A DNA stretch of 61,945 nucleotides from assembly GCA_913056185.1 (NCBI GenBank), contig CAJXLV010000017.1, positions 1-61,945 of the forward strand. The letters are read 5' to 3'. The stretch comes from an uncultured Bacteroidota bacterium. Its GTDB lineage: Bacteria; Bacteroidota; Rhodothermia; Rhodothermales; Salinibacteraceae. A program made the position numbers and the translations under genes. Below the pieces are notes generated by a model, which made no database searches, had not been told where the DNA came from, and saw nothing but the letters and a program-made list of their open reading frames with translations. Within the stretch, counting starts at the first letter, position 1; each line of letters opens with the position of its first letter. Positions 16,979-26,059 of the stretch are shown here, in pieces.

Positions 16979-17881
16979 ATGGCTTCCGATACGGTCGCGT
17001 TTGTGAAGATGCAGGGCGCAGGCAATGATTTTGTCGTCGTGGATAACCGGGACTACGGCTTTTCGGAGGCAGAGCTTTCCGCCGCCGCGGAGGCCTGGTG
17101 CTCACGCCGCTACGGCGTGGGGGCCGACGGCCTCTTGGCGCTGGTGTCGCCTCGCTCGTCCGCCGCGGACTGCCGCATGTGCTACTGGAATGCGGATGGC
17201 TCGCGCGCAACCATGTGTGGGAACGGCGCCCGGTGCTTCTTCCGCTTCGCCCGTCGCCGCGGGGTTGGAGGAAGCGCCCTTACGTTCGAGACGGACGCGG
17301 GCCTGTACCGCGCCGTGCAGCCGGGAAGCGCCCCGGACACGGTGCGCTTGTTTGTCCCGGATGTGACGGACGTGCGCCCCCAGTTCCAGCTGGAGGGCCC
17401 TGTGCCCGCTGCCATCCGGGCGCTCACGTTTGTCCACTCGGGCACGGAGCACCTCGTGGCGACGGTGGACGACCTCGCGGCGGCGAAGGTAGCGAAGTGG
17501 GGGCGGCAGCTGCGCCACGATGCCGGGGTGCAACCGACGGGTGCCAATGTTAATTTTCTGGAGCTGGGACCCGGACGCGAGCTACGGGTGCGCACCTACG
17601 AGAAGGGGGTGGAGGCGGAAACCCCGGCGTGTGGCACGGGGGTTCTCGCGGCGGCGGTGGCCGTGGAACGTACGCGCCCCGAACTGGCCGCACGCGCTGT
17701 GCCGGTGCGTACGCGCGGCGGCGACCTGCGGGTGGGGCGTGCGCCCACAGACCAAGGAAAGAAGCGCTACCTGGAAGGCCCAGCCGCCGTGGTGTTTCGA
17801 GGGCAGGTGCAGCTCCCCGCAGCGTCTTCGTCCACCGCCGCTTCGCAGCGCGCCGATGCATCTCGACGGGGCTGCGATTAG
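16979..17881 (+). CDS. dapF: Diaminopimelate epimerase
   Basis: Converts LL- to meso-diaminopimelate, the last epimerisation for lysine and peptidoglycan. The protein has 300 residues. Both catalytic cysteines are present: Cys80 in TMCGNGARC and Cys218 in ETPACGTG. Other signatures are KMQGAGNDFVVVDNRD near the start, RRYGVGADGLL and CRMCYWNADGS. ATG at 16979 gives the usual short lead before MQGAGNDF; an in-frame ATG four codons upstream is possible. The last roughly 25 residues, rich in Ser/Ala/Arg, extend past the family end. The TAG stop belongs to the left edge of a repeat element, which suggests that the tail arose when the element arrived. Confidence 0.96.
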   Translation: MASDTVAFVKMQGAGNDFVVVDNRDYGFSEAELSAAAEAWCSRRYGVGADGLLALVSPRSSAADCRMCYWNADGSRATMCGNGARCFFRFARRRGVGGSALTFETDAGLYRAVQPGSAPDTVRLFVPDVTDVRPQFQLEGPVPAAIRALTFVHSGTEHLVATVDDLAAAKVAKWGRQLRHDAGVQPTGANVNFLELGPGRELRVRTYEKGVEAETPACGTGVLAAAVAVERTRPELAARAVPVRTRGGDLRVGRAPTDQGKKRYLEGPAAVVFRGQVQLPAASSSTAASQRADASRRGCD

Positions 17882-17940
17882 AGCATTGAGGATGCGCGAA
17901 GGAGCTGTAAGCCCTCTGGCTTCGGCCGAGGGAGGCGTCA
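17878..17940 (+). repeat. Hairpin repeat element between convergent genes (element B)
   Basis: It begins TTAGAGCATTGAGGATGC, whose TAG is the dapF stop, and ends GGGAGGCGTCA, whose TCA is the reverse of the PpiD-gene TGA stop. Between them lies GCGAAGGAGC and a stem of GCCCTCTGGC with GCCGAGGGAGGC closed by a TTCG tetraloop. One element therefore seems to supply both stop codons and a hairpin that could act as a bidirectional terminator. Confidence 0.88.
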
Positions 17941-20013
17941 ACGGAGCTGCGACCGGGTGTCTTCGATCGTCGCTTCTTCCTTCAGGGCTGCGAGCCACTC
18001 GGACGCCACTTGCTTGCGCCGCTGCTGCAGGAGCTCCTGGCGTAGCGTCTGCCGCTTCGCGTCGGTGAGGGCGGGCGGTGCGCTCTTCTGGGTCACTCGC
18101 ACGACGAATGCGGCATTCTCGCCCTCAATGACCTGCGAGGTCGCCCCTTCCGCAAGCCCAAACACCACGCCGGCGAAGGCAGGCTCCCGCCCGAGCCCCG
18201 GAACGCTGTTGGTCTCGAACGTGACGTCTTCCTGGGTGCGCAGGTCTGTGCCCAGCACCTCCGGCAGCGCCTCAAAGCTGTTCTGGGCCAGGGCGCGCTC
18301 CATGCGGCGGCTCTGCACCGCGCGCTTTTTCTGAAGGGCCACCTGCGGCCGGATCTGGGATTGTACCTCGCTGAACGAGCGGTAGCCTTCCGGCGTCACG
18401 TCGGTCACGTGGGCCACCACAAACTTATCGGGCAGCTCCGCCACGTCGCTGATGGCCCCGGGGGCGGCCGATTTCAGAAACTGCGACAGGGCCGGGCTTT
18501 GCCCGATGCCGGGGATGGCCGTTTGTCCCGTTTCCACCTGCACGGTCTGCACCGACAGGTCGAGGCGCTCGGCCTCATCGGCAAACGCTCCGCTCTCCTC
18601 GGCAAAGTATGCCAGGTCGCCCAGGCGGCTCTCCTTGTCGGAAAGCGTCGCCTGGCTGGGGCGTAGCGTGTAGGCCAGGTCGGCCACCTGGACGGCCTGG
18701 GAGGCACGCGCCTCTACCCGGATCAGGTGGTAGCCGAACTCTGAGCGGATGGGGCCGACGACGCGGCCCGCCCCCGTCGAGAAGACCGCCTCGCTGAAGG
18801 CGTCCACCATGCTGCCCTCAGAAAACCACCCGAGGTCGCCGCCCTGAGACGCTGACTGGTCATCGGAGTACTGGCGTGCGAGGGCAGCAAACGACGCCTG
18901 GCCAGACTCCAGGGTGTCGCGCAGCGCCTCCAGGCGCCCCCGCAGTGCGGGGTCGGGCTGGTCCGTCTTGAGGAGGATGTGGCGGGCGTGTGCGTAGTTT
19001 GTTTCGGCGGGGCGCGTGTCACGGATCTTCAAAAGGTGGGCCTTCCCGTCGCCAAAGACGGGCCCGACGACGCGACCGGGAGACGGATCGGCGTACACGG
19101 AGTCCGCCACGCGCTCATTCAGTTGGTCCGCGGTGCGGTACTCGCTCGAGAACTCTGTGTCCGAGGCGTTATTGACCAGGAAGAGAGAGTCGCTCTCCGT
19201 GGTCTGAAATCCGTCGCGCAGGTCGCTCAGATCGCTCGCAATGGCCGCCGAGTCTTCCTCGGTCGCCTGCTTGGAGGTGGTCGCGTACTCGATCGTGACA
19301 GTTTTCGCGCGCTTGAAGTCGTCTTTGTTCGCGTCGTAGTACGTACGAAGATCCGCGTCAGACACCGAAATTGAATCGTCCGGCACGCGGGCGTATCGAA
19401 GCGAGACGTACTGCGCCGTGGCGGTGGCGGTTTGGCGCTGGTGGTAGTTCTTGATGTCCTGCTCGGAGACCTGGATGGTGGCCTGCACGAGGGAGTTCAT
19501 CTTTTGCTGCCGCCGCTGCTGGCGGAGAAATTGCTCCAGTTGTAACCACTGCTGCTTGCGCTGCGGATCCTGCGCGAGATTTTGAATCAACTGGTAGTTG
19601 ATTTGGCCGGTCGAGTCGGCAAACTGCTGACGGATGAGCGGGTGGGGGTTCTCGCCAAAGACCATGTCCTCCACCTCTGCGTCGGTGACGGAGATGCCGA
19701 GGTCATCCATTTCCTGCTCACGCAGCTTTTGGTTGACGACCCGAGTGTAGGCCTGTTCGCGCAGGCGCTGCTGCAACTGTGGGGTCAGGTCCCCGCCCAG
19801 TTGCTGCTGAAAGCGCTGGCGCAGCTGCTCTAAGGTCTGCTGGTACTCCTGTCGCTCGATCGCGTCGCCATTCACCGTCGCCACATTTCGGCTTTGCTGG
19901 TTCATGGCTGAAAAGACGTCGGAATCTTGGAGGGTCCAGATGATTCCGAACGAGAGTACGAGAATCCAGAGAATCACTCCGGTGTTTTGCCGAAGTGTGT
20001 TCATCGCGCCCAT
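17938..20013 (-). CDS. ppiD: Membrane-anchored peptidyl-prolyl isomerase (PpiD/SurA type)
   Basis: Periplasmic foldase, 691 residues. One N-terminal membrane helix (VILWILVLSFGIIWTLQD, residues 13-30) anchors it. A SurA/PpiD-like N-terminal chaperone domain follows, rich in Gln, and then a parvulin rotamase domain at about residues 335-430. Parvulin motifs are ARHILLKTDQPD, FAALARQYSDD, GGDLGWFSEGSMV and EFGYHLIRVE. A second, more degenerate parvulin-like half follows (about 480-640), giving the PpiD layout. Its role would be to help outer-membrane and periplasmic proteins fold as they leave the Sec channel. ATG at 20013 or 20004 are both possible. The stop is formed by a repeat element. Confidence 0.92.
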   Translation of the reverse strand: MGAMNTLRQNTGVILWILVLSFGIIWTLQDSDVFSAMNQQSRNVATVNGDAIERQEYQQTLEQLRQRFQQQLGGDLTPQLQQRLREQAYTRVVNQKLREQEMDDLGISVTDAEVEDMVFGENPHPLIRQQFADSTGQINYQLIQNLAQDPQRKQQWLQLEQFLRQQRRQQKMNSLVQATIQVSEQDIKNYHQRQTATATAQYVSLRYARVPDDSISVSDADLRTYYDANKDDFKRAKTVTIEYATTSKQATEEDSAAIASDLSDLRDGFQTTESDSLFLVNNASDTEFSSEYRTADQLNERVADSVYADPSPGRVVGPVFGDGKAHLLKIRDTRPAETNYAHARHILLKTDQPDPALRGRLEALRDTLESGQASFAALARQYSDDQSASQGGDLGWFSEGSMVDAFSEAVFSTGAGRVVGPIRSEFGYHLIRVEARASQAVQVADLAYTLRPSQATLSDKESRLGDLAYFAEESGAFADEAERLDLSVQTVQVETGQTAIPGIGQSPALSQFLKSAAPGAISDVAELPDKFVVAHVTDVTPEGYRSFSEVQSQIRPQVALQKKRAVQSRRMERALAQNSFEALPEVLGTDLRTQEDVTFETNSVPGLGREPAFAGVVFGLAEGATSQVIEGENAAFVVRVTQKSAPPALTDAKRQTLRQELLQQRRKQVASEWLAALKEEATIEDTRSQLR

Positions 20014-20332
20014 GGGGCCGAAAAAGTTGATGAAGGAGGTGGTGGGAAGAAGGCACGGCCAGCGGCCGAGGCGAGCATTCGGGAAACAGGCTGCGGCTCA
20101 GGGCCCAGAAAGCGCCCGGCGGGCAGACTGCTCCGTAAAAGAAGGACAAATCAGTTTCTCTTTACCTTTTGGTCCAGTGAATTGTTCGCGGGCTGCTGGG
20201 GGCACGGTGCTGCTTCTTCCGTGAAGAATCGGGCGGGCCGATGGGCACATGCCTCTTCGTGGGCTGTTTGATAAACTGTAGCAGGACCATTCACCTCTTA
20301 AATCGTCTGCTCTCCCGGGCCCACACTCTCCC
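20014..20332. other. 319-bp divergent gap, no gene seen
   Basis: Lies between the divergent PpiD and MtfA-like genes and should hold both promoters. A TACCTTTTG (20163-20171) resembles the -7 box TAnnTTTG of Bacteroidota promoters on the plus strand, but no -33 TTTG is at the right distance. A run of A+T-rich sequence near 20262-20305 precedes the MtfA-like gene. No repeats or RNA gene recognised. Confidence 0.5.
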
Positions 20333-21277
20333 ATGCGCATTGTTCGTCCGCTTTCGCTTGTGCCTACGGTGCTGCTCGCGGTTCTGTTGGGCGGCGGGAC
20401 GTGGATTGTGGGGGCGGAGCTGGGGGCATTCGGGGTGGGGGCCGGGCTGGGGGCAGTGTCGGCCCTGGTGGTGCTGGGCATGGGCGCCCGGCGGCCCTTC
20501 CGGCGGTGGCGGTTGGCGCAGCGCAACTTGCCGGCGTCGCACCGTCGCTGGCTGCGGGTGCACGTGCCGCTCTACCGGCGGTTGGACGCAGAGGGCCGCG
20601 CTGCGTTTGAGCGCGACGTGCGCTTTGCACGAGCGGAGTACTCGTTTGAAGGGGTGCGTGGGGTGACGGTGACGGAGACGCTCCGCCTGAGCGTGGCGGC
20701 GGGCATCGCGATGCTGCTCCACGGGCGCCCCGAGTGGGAGCTGCCGGGCAGCCGCTCGGTCCTGTTCTACCCGGAGCGCTTCGACGACACGTATCACGAC
20801 ACCCGTACGGCCAGCTACGATGGGATGGCGCATCCGCAGGGCCCCATCCTGCTTACGGTCTCGTCCGTAGAGGCGGCCTGGGCCCGGCCCGATGCGGGCA
20901 GCAATGTGGTGCTCCATGAGCTGGCACACCTGTTTGACTTTGATAACGAGGGGCCGGACGGGGTGCCCTCCCTCGTAGATCCGGGGTCGGCTCCGGATTG
21001 GCAAGCCCTGGTGCGGGCCGAAATGCGCCGGGTTCGGGCAGGACGGTCGTTGCTGCGGCCGTACGCCGCGGAGGCGCCGTCGGAGTTTTTTGCGGTGGCG
21101 GTGGAGCACTTTTTTGAACAGCCCGACGCGATGGCGCGGCGGCATAGGGACCTGTTTCGCGCACTGGCGGCGTTCTTTCGGCTCGATCCCCGGACGGGCA
21201 CCGTCTTGGGGGAGGGCCCTGTGGCGCTGGACGAGCGGGGCGAGGACGCGTCTGTGCCGCGGCCCGCTGTGGACTGA
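20333..21277 (+). CDS. MtfA-like zinc peptidase
   Basis: Zinc-dependent peptidase of the MtfA (DgsA anti-repressor) family, 314 residues, longer than E. coli MtfA. Residues 10-50 form two hydrophobic segments that E. coli MtfA lacks, so the protein may be membrane-anchored. The metal site is HELAH at residues 195-199, followed by LFDFDNEGPDGVP. The downstream glutamate motif is EFFAVAVEHFFEQP. Other family segments are SVLFYPERF, PILLTVSSVEAAW and LFRALAAFFRLDP. In E. coli MtfA binds the glucose repressor Mlc; no Mlc gene is in view, so only the peptidase assignment is supported here. Confidence 0.9.
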   Translation: MRIVRPLSLVPTVLLAVLLGGGTWIVGAELGAFGVGAGLGAVSALVVLGMGARRPFRRWRLAQRNLPASHRRWLRVHVPLYRRLDAEGRAAFERDVRFARAEYSFEGVRGVTVTETLRLSVAAGIAMLLHGRPEWELPGSRSVLFYPERFDDTYHDTRTASYDGMAHPQGPILLTVSSVEAAWARPDAGSNVVLHELAHLFDFDNEGPDGVPSLVDPGSAPDWQALVRAEMRRVRAGRSLLRPYAAEAPSEFFAVAVEHFFEQPDAMARRHRDLFRALAAFFRLDPRTGTVLGEGPVALDERGEDASVPRPAVD

Positions 21278-21298
21278 GCCTGCACGAGGGGCGCGTTC

Positions 21299-22540
21299 TC
21301 ACGTGACCGGCCCGTGCGTGTCGACGTGCACGTCGCGGTACGCCCCCGTAGAGATCCCTTCGTCGATGCGCTCGAACGTCCGGTCGATGTCGGCGGCGGT
21401 GTTCCACACAAACGGCGCCATGCGCACCACGCGATTCCGTCGGCTGTCGGTGTAGATGTTGTGCTGCTTCAGGTAGGCCACCATCTGTTCTGCGTGGGGC
21501 ACGTCCAGCAGGACCATGGCACTGCGGGCGTCGGGGCTGCGAGGCGAGCGGAGGGGAAGGTCGAGGGCGTCGGCGTGGTCGAGGGCGCGCTCGGTGAGGG
21601 CCAGCGAATGGGCGCGGACTGCTTCAAGGCCCACATCGAGAAGGAGCCGGACGCCCTCCACAGCATGGTACATCGACGCCACGGCGGTCGTCCCTCCAAG
21701 AAAGCGCCGGCGCACGTCGGGGTGGGGCTCCGGATCGGGCCGGAACTCGAAGGGCGCGGCGTCCCCGAACCAGCCGGTGAGGCGCGGCGTGAGCGTGAGG
21801 CCGTCGCGGAGATACACGAAGGCATTGCCGGAGGAGCCGGATGCTTCTTTCAGCAGGCCGCCCACGTAAAGGTCGCAGCCCAGTGCGTCTACGTCAACGG
21901 GCTGAGTGGCGGCGGCGTGATAGCCGTCGAGCAGAAACAGGCCGCCGTGGGCGTGCACGCGGTCGGCCACCGTGCGCAAGAACGATGGGGGCAGGCGGGC
22001 GCCAGTGGTGAAGCCGACGTGGCTGAGGGCGACGAGCGCCGTGTCGGGGCCGATGGCCTCGAGCAGGGCCGTGCGGTCGACGCGGTGGGCCTTCGTGGAG
22101 GGCACCACGTGGGGCGAGAGGTCGCGCAGGTGACTCCACTGTTTTGCGCTGTGCAGGACCGACGGAAATGCGGTATCCGGCACGAGCACGTCGTGTCCGC
22201 GTGCGGCCAGCTCGGGGCTGGAGAGCAGGCACTGGACAGTCCAGTGCACGCTGGGCTGCAGGATGCAGGTGCCAGGAGCGGCCCCCAGAAGGGGAGCGAT
22301 AAATTCGTCGCCGAGGTATGTGGGCAGCGTCCACCACCCCACAGCGTCGCCGCTTTCCGGCCGCCAGTGGTTGGGCACTTCGTTCCAGGCGTCCACCCCA
22401 AAGCGGCGCCAGTCTTCGGTAAAGTGTGCCATCATGTCGGGCACGCGCGTCGGCTGCAGGCCGTGCGTGAAGGCGCGCAGCTCGATACTGGTGGGCGGCT
22501 TCGGGGACCGGTAGGCGGAGGAGAGGGGAAGAGGGGGCAT
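21299..22540 (-). CDS. Class V PLP aminotransferase, kynureninase-like
   Basis: PLP enzyme of fold type I, class V, 413 residues. The cofactor-ring aspartate is Asp205 in GLFLLDGYHAA and the likely Schiff-base lysine is Lys231 in LYVGGLLKEASGSSG. The surrounding layout resembles kynureninase, including LSHVGFTTGARLP and a start rich in aromatic residues. No tryptophan-degradation genes are nearby, so kynureninase, a cysteine desulfurase-like activity or another beta-cleavage remain open. The start at 22540 is the first ATG in frame; a slightly later start would also fit. The gene lies downstream of rplU-rpmA but is separated from it by a strong terminator hairpin, so it is probably transcribed separately. 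Confidence 0.85.
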   Translation of the reverse strand: MPPLPLSSAYRSPKPPTSIELRAFTHGLQPTRVPDMMAHFTEDWRRFGVDAWNEVPNHWRPESGDAVGWWTLPTYLGDEFIAPLLGAAPGTCILQPSVHWTVQCLLSSPELAARGHDVLVPDTAFPSVLHSAKQWSHLRDLSPHVVPSTKAHRVDRTALLEAIGPDTALVALSHVGFTTGARLPPSFLRTVADRVHAHGGLFLLDGYHAAATQPVDVDALGCDLYVGGLLKEASGSSGNAFVYLRDGLTLTPRLTGWFGDAAPFEFRPDPEPHPDVRRRFLGGTTAVASMYHAVEGVRLLLDVGLEAVRAHSLALTERALDHADALDLPLRSPRSPDARSAMVLLDVPHAEQMVAYLKQHNIYTDSRRNRVVRMAPFVWNTAADIDRTFERIDEGISTGAYRDVHVDTHGPVT

Positions 22541-22633
22541 CGGTACGTTGAACTAAAAGCAAGTAGCGCCGCGGGAGCGAGTGTGAACTGCCCGGGGCTG
22601 CGTCCGTGCGGGCGGCACAGCGAGGTCCCAAAC

Positions 22634-22675
22634 GCAAAAGGCCCCTTTCGCCCTACGGCGAGAGGGGCCCTTTGC
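22634..22675 (-). terminator. Strong hairpin terminator after rplU-rpmA
   Basis: Arms at 22634-22652 and 22657-22675 (GCAAAAGGCCCCTTTCGCC and GGCGAGAGGGGCCCTTTGC) around a 4-nt loop, with one mismatch per about ten pairs. Read in the rpmA direction the 3' arm ends in CCTTTTGC, a short U-run. It is placed 38 bases past the rpmA stop. Confidence 0.88.
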
Positions 22676-22712
22676 AGGCAAAATGCGTCGGCGGCCGAGA
22701 GAGGCACAAGGC

Positions 22713-22973
22713 CTACGCCTCTTCCGGCACCACGTGCACGTACTGCCGATCGCCACCGCTCCGGGCAAACTTCACGACGCCGTGGTCTTTGGCAAAGAGG
22801 GTATCGTCGCTGCCGCGTCCCACGTTGTGGCCGGGGTGGAACTTGGTGCCGCGCTGGCGCACGATGATGCTGCCTGCGTGCACGTGTTCGCCTCCGTAGG
22901 CCTTCACGCCAAGGTAACTGGGGTTAGAGTCGCGGGTGTTTTCCGTCGACCCCATTGCTTTTTTGTGAGCCAT
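22713..22973 (-). CDS. rpmA: 50S ribosomal protein L27
   Basis: Ribosomal protein L27 of the large subunit, near the peptidyl-transferase centre; 86 residues. The N-terminus [16 protein letters not shown] is the conserved L27 start without the cleaved extension seen in Firmicutes. Further signatures are [28 protein letters not shown] and [15 protein letters not shown]. It follows rplU by 48 bases and ends before a strong terminator, so rplU-rpmA form the usual two-gene operon. Confidence 0.98.
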   Translation of the reverse strand: MAHKKAMGSTENTRDSNPSYLGVKAYGGEHVHAGSIIVRQRGTKFHPGHNVGRGSDDTLFAKDHGVVKFARSGGDRQYVHVVPEEA

Positions 22974-23021
22974 AACAGCCTCGCTGGGATTCGTTCACAG
23001 GTTGATGCAGTCGAAAACAAA

Positions 23022-23426
23022 TCACGCCTCGGCCGGCGCGTCCTCGGACGCCTCGGTGGCAGAGGGAGCCGCTTCGGCCTCGTCCGAGCCCCAAAGCGAT
23101 GGGGCGCCATTCACCTCCAGCGTCTCAATCTGAATCTTCGTATACTGCTGGCGATGCCCCTTCTTAACGCGGTATCGCTTCCGCCGTTTCTTCTTGAACA
23201 CAATCACCTTATCCCCCTTTACGTGCTCCAACACGCGGGCAGTGACCGAGGCCGCGTCCACCGAGGGGGTGCCGAGTAGGGTGTTGCCGTCCTCGTCGGA
23301 TACAAGAAGCACGCGATCCAGCACCAATTCTTGGTCGGCGTCCGCGCCTGCATGATACGGCACGTAGAGCGTATCGCCCTCGCGGACCTTGAATTGTTTG
23401 TCTTTTACGTCAACAATTGCGTACAT
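23022..23426 (-). CDS. rplU: 50S ribosomal protein L21
   Basis: Ribosomal protein L21, 134 residues. The N-terminal MYAIVDVKDKQFKVREGD and the basic FKKKRRKRYRVKKGHRQQYT are family signatures. The C-terminal extension of about 30 residues (Glu/Ala-rich, GSDEAEAAPSATEASEDAP) is acidic and longer than the E. coli protein, in line with a halophile's proteome. ATG at 23426 is the family start, although the frame is open for 160 more codons upstream. Divergent from the FAH-family gene across 131 bases. Confidence 0.98.
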   Translation of the reverse strand: MYAIVDVKDKQFKVREGDTLYVPYHAGADADQELVLDRVLLVSDEDGNTLLGTPSVDAASVTARVLEHVKGDKVIVFKKKRRKRYRVKKGHRQQYTKIQIETLEVNGAPSLWGSDEAEAAPSATEASEDAPAEA

Positions 23427-23557
23427 AAGGCGTCTCTGCTTTGGGGCGCCGGGTTGGATACCGACGCGAGAGTGACCAGTTTTGTGAGCGTCGACCCCTC
23501 TGCACGCAGGCGCTTTCCATCCGTTCCCCACCGCTACAGCCACCCCTTCCGTTTCGC

Positions 23558-24220
23558 ATGAAGATCGAACTTCCCGGGACGTCGTCCCCCGTTTCTGTCG
23601 GCAAACTTCTCTGCATTGGGCGCAACTACGCCGATCATGCCGCTGAGATGCAGCGTGCAGTGCCGGAGGAGCCGATGGTGTTTTTGAAGCCCGCATCCGC
23701 CCTCGTCCGCACGGATGAGGCGGTCCGGCTGCCGCCGCAGTCCACGAACGTCCACCACGAGATTGAGCTCGTCGCCGTCGTGGGCACGGAGGGCAAAAAC
23801 ATTCCCGAAGACGAAGCGCTCGACCACGTGGCGGCCTACGCGGTGGGGCTCGACATGACGGCCCGGGACCTGCAGCAGGAGGCCAAGGAGCAGCGGCATC
23901 CCTGGTCGGTGGCAAAAGGATTCGACACGTTTGCGCCGCTCGGTCCTCTGACGTCGGCCGCGGCGGTGGACGACCCGCAGGCGCTCACGCTCCGCCTTAC
24001 GGTCAATGGTGAGGTGCGGCAGGAGGCGAGCACCGAGCGCCTGTTTTTTCCGGTCCGCGAGCTGGTGCACTATTGCTCGCAGATTTTCACCCTCTCGCCC
24101 GGCGATCTGCTCTACACCGGCACGCCAGCGGGGGTAGGGCCGGTGCACTCGGGCGATGAACTGCGGGCCACCGCCACCGGCCTCGAGCCGCTGCACGTGT
24201 CCGTGGATCGCCCCGAGTAG
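23558..24220 (+). CDS. Fumarylacetoacetate hydrolase family protein
   Basis: Compact FAH-fold enzyme of 220 residues, the size of YcgM/FAHD1-type acylpyruvases and oxaloacetate decarboxylases. Metal-binding and active-site segments visible are LLCIGRNYADHAAEM, MVFLKPASAL, HHEIELVAVVG (the paired glutamates), GLDMTARDLQQ, KGFDTFAPLGP and the end GDLLYTGTPAGVGP. The Asp in the DMTARDLQ segment matches the third metal ligand. It likely cleaves or decarboxylates a small 2,4-dioxo acid; the physiological substrate cannot be read. ATG at 23558 gives the normal length. The next gene, an FMN-binding protein, follows 59 bases later on the same strand. Confidence 0.9.
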   Translation: MKIELPGTSSPVSVGKLLCIGRNYADHAAEMQRAVPEEPMVFLKPASALVRTDEAVRLPPQSTNVHHEIELVAVVGTEGKNIPEDEALDHVAAYAVGLDMTARDLQQEAKEQRHPWSVAKGFDTFAPLGPLTSAAAVDDPQALTLRLTVNGEVRQEASTERLFFPVRELVHYCSQIFTLSPGDLLYTGTPAGVGPVHSGDELRATATGLEPLHVSVDRPE

Positions 24221-24279
24221 GCCGCTGGTTTTCGAGAGTCCCCCCTTGTCGCTGTCGGTTCACACATCGCTTCGTTGCA

Positions 24280-24891
24280 ATGGCACTGCCTCGCTACGAG
24301 ACTCTCGACACGGTTCGGGAGTTGGTCTGGGAACGGCTGGAGATGGCCGCTCAAGACCCCGGTCACGCCTTTCGCACCCTCACGTTCGGGACCGTGGAGG
24401 CCAATGCCCCGGCGCTGCGGACGGTGGTGCTGCGCGCAGCGTCGGCCGAAGACCGGCAGCTCCAATTTCACACGGACCGTCGCTCGGGCAAGGTCGAGGC
24501 GTTGCGGGACAACCCGCAGGTGGCCTGGCACGGCTGGGACCCCGAGTCGGCGCAGCAGATTCGTCTCTCCGGCACCGCCACCGTCCACCTCCACGACGAG
24601 GTCGCCACTGCGCTCTGGGAGCACGAGTCCCCCGCGTCGCTGGACCTGTACGTGTGCCCGCCGAGTCCCGGCACGCCCATCGACGAGCCGGACGATCGGC
24701 TCCCTCCCGCCGTACAGTCCGATCCCATCACCGACGAGGACGTGGCCGACGGGTGGCCGTACTTTGCCGCAATCCGGACGGTCGTCGACGAAATCGAGTG
24801 GCTCCACCTGCACCCAGACGGGCATTACCGGGCCCAGTTTGCCTACCAGCCGAACCAGGAGGCGTTCGAGGGCAGCTGGGTCGTTCCGTAA
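24280..24891 (+). CDS. Pyridoxamine 5'-phosphate oxidase-like FMN protein
   Basis: Split-barrel FMN-binding protein, 203 residues, of the pyridoxamine-phosphate-oxidase-like group. Visible family parts are AFRTLTFGTVEANAPALRTV, the FMN-phosphate region LQFHTDRRSGKVEALRDNP and VAWHGWDPESAQQIRLSG. The C-terminal HLHPDGHYRAQFAY is near the usual substrate-binding end. It lacks the complete PdxH C-terminal signature R-x-R, so a genuine PdxH role in vitamin B6 synthesis is less likely than a flavin or related cofactor-binding role. The gene is convergent with the threonine aldolase gene. Confidence 0.82.
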   Translation: MALPRYETLDTVRELVWERLEMAAQDPGHAFRTLTFGTVEANAPALRTVVLRAASAEDRQLQFHTDRRSGKVEALRDNPQVAWHGWDPESAQQIRLSGTATVHLHDEVATALWEHESPASLDLYVCPPSPGTPIDEPDDRLPPAVQSDPITDEDVADGWPYFAAIRTVVDEIEWLHLHPDGHYRAQFAYQPNQEAFEGSWVVP

Positions 24892-24960
24892 GCGAGAGTG
24901 CCGAGCGCAGGGACGTCCGTGTACCGCCGCCGTCCCTGCCGCCGTCCCGCGCAGTGCGCA

Positions 24961-26010
24961 CTACGACTGCACCGAAGCCGGGGAGCGGTCCACGTAGGCC
25001 TCAATGATTTGAAGCGCCTCCTCGACGGCCGCCATCGACACGTCGCGGTGCGTGGTGGCCCGGATGGTGGAGGGGCCGAACGGAGACAGAAGCACGCCGT
25101 GGGCCCGCAGGTCCTCGACGATGGAGGCGGCCTGGTCCGGGGGCGTGTCGAAGATGACAATGTTGGTATCGACCGTGTCCGGGTCGAGGTGAAAGGGCGG
25201 ACAGGCCGCGAGGCCCTCGGCGAGCCGCCGGGCCTTTGCGTGGTCGTGGGACAGATCGTCGCGGTGGTGATCGAGGGCGTAGAGGCCTGCGGCGGCCAGG
25301 ATGCCGGCCTGTCGCATCCCGCCGCCAAACTGCTTTCGCGCGCGGCGGGCGGCCTCGATGAGGGACGCAGGCCCAGCGACGACGGACCCGACCGGAGCGC
25401 CCAGTCCCTTCGAAAGGGCCACCCACACGAGGTGTGCCGGGGCCGCCAGCGTGGCGATGTCTACGTCCAAGGCAGCTGCTGCATTCCAGAGGCGCGCCCC
25501 ATCCAGGTGCAGCGACAGGTCATGCTGCTGCGCCACGTCGGCGAGGGCCTGCACGCGCTCTACGGTATATACCACCCCGCCCGCCTTGTTGGCAGTATTC
25601 TCGATAGAGAGAACCCGCGAGCGGGGCGCCACCACCGCGTCGGGGCGCACGGCTGCCGCCACCGGAGCCGGGGAGAGGCGGCCCCGGTCACCGTCGAGCG
25701 GGTGCAGCTGCACGCCCGACAGCAGCCCCGACGCGCCCGACTCGTAGTTGAAGACGTGGCTGCTGCGCGCCAGGATCACCTCGTCGCCCGGGTCGGTGAG
25801 CACGTGCAGGCAGAGCTGGTTGGCCATGGTGCCGGACGGGACAAACAGCCCGGCGTCCGTGCCCAGAAGATCCGCCACCCGCGCCTCCAGCCGATTGACA
25901 GTGGGGTCCTCGCCGTACACATCGTCCCCAACCTCGGCCTCCGCCATGGCGCGCCGCATGCCCTTTGTAGGACGCGTGAGGGTATCGCTTCGGAGGTCAA
26001 TGTCGCTCAT
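24961..26010 (-). CDS. ltaE: Low-specificity L-threonine aldolase
   Basis: PLP enzyme that splits L-threonine and L-allo-threonine into glycine and acetaldehyde, 349 residues. Fold-type I signatures are the start [33 protein letters not shown] and [12 protein letters not shown]. The cofactor segment [11 protein letters not shown] contains Asp170. The Schiff-base lysine is Lys201 in [16 protein letters not shown] at 26010 was chosen because it begins directly at the conserved N-terminus; longer frames add unrelated sequence. It lies 49 bases downstream of greA on the same strand and could be co-transcribed with it. Confidence 0.95.
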   Translation of the reverse strand: MSDIDLRSDTLTRPTKGMRRAMAEAEVGDDVYGEDPTVNRLEARVADLLGTDAGLFVPSGTMANQLCLHVLTDPGDEVILARSSHVFNYESGASGLLSGVQLHPLDGDRGRLSPAPVAAAVRPDAVVAPRSRVLSIENTANKAGGVVYTVERVQALADVAQQHDLSLHLDGARLWNAAAALDVDIATLAAPAHLVWVALSKGLGAPVGSVVAGPASLIEAARRARKQFGGGMRQAGILAAAGLYALDHHRDDLSHDHAKARRLAEGLAACPPFHLDPDTVDTNIVIFDTPPDQAASIVEDLRAHGVLLSPFGPSTIRATTHRDVSMAAVEEALQIIEAYVDRSPASVQS

Positions 26011-26059
26011 GCGGGGCAGGGCGTAGAGCGAGGCGGGCAAGAGGCGAGGCGGGCAGGTG

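Noticed and set aside
20163-20171. Bacteroidota-type promoter box TAnnTTTG before the MtfA-like gene
   Set aside because: Only the -7-like part matches; no TTTG at the right distance upstream, so I did not call a promoter.
21314-22867. 517-codon open frame on the plus strand
   Set aside because: Antisense to the kynureninase-like gene, whose PLP lysine and aspartate are clear on the minus strand.
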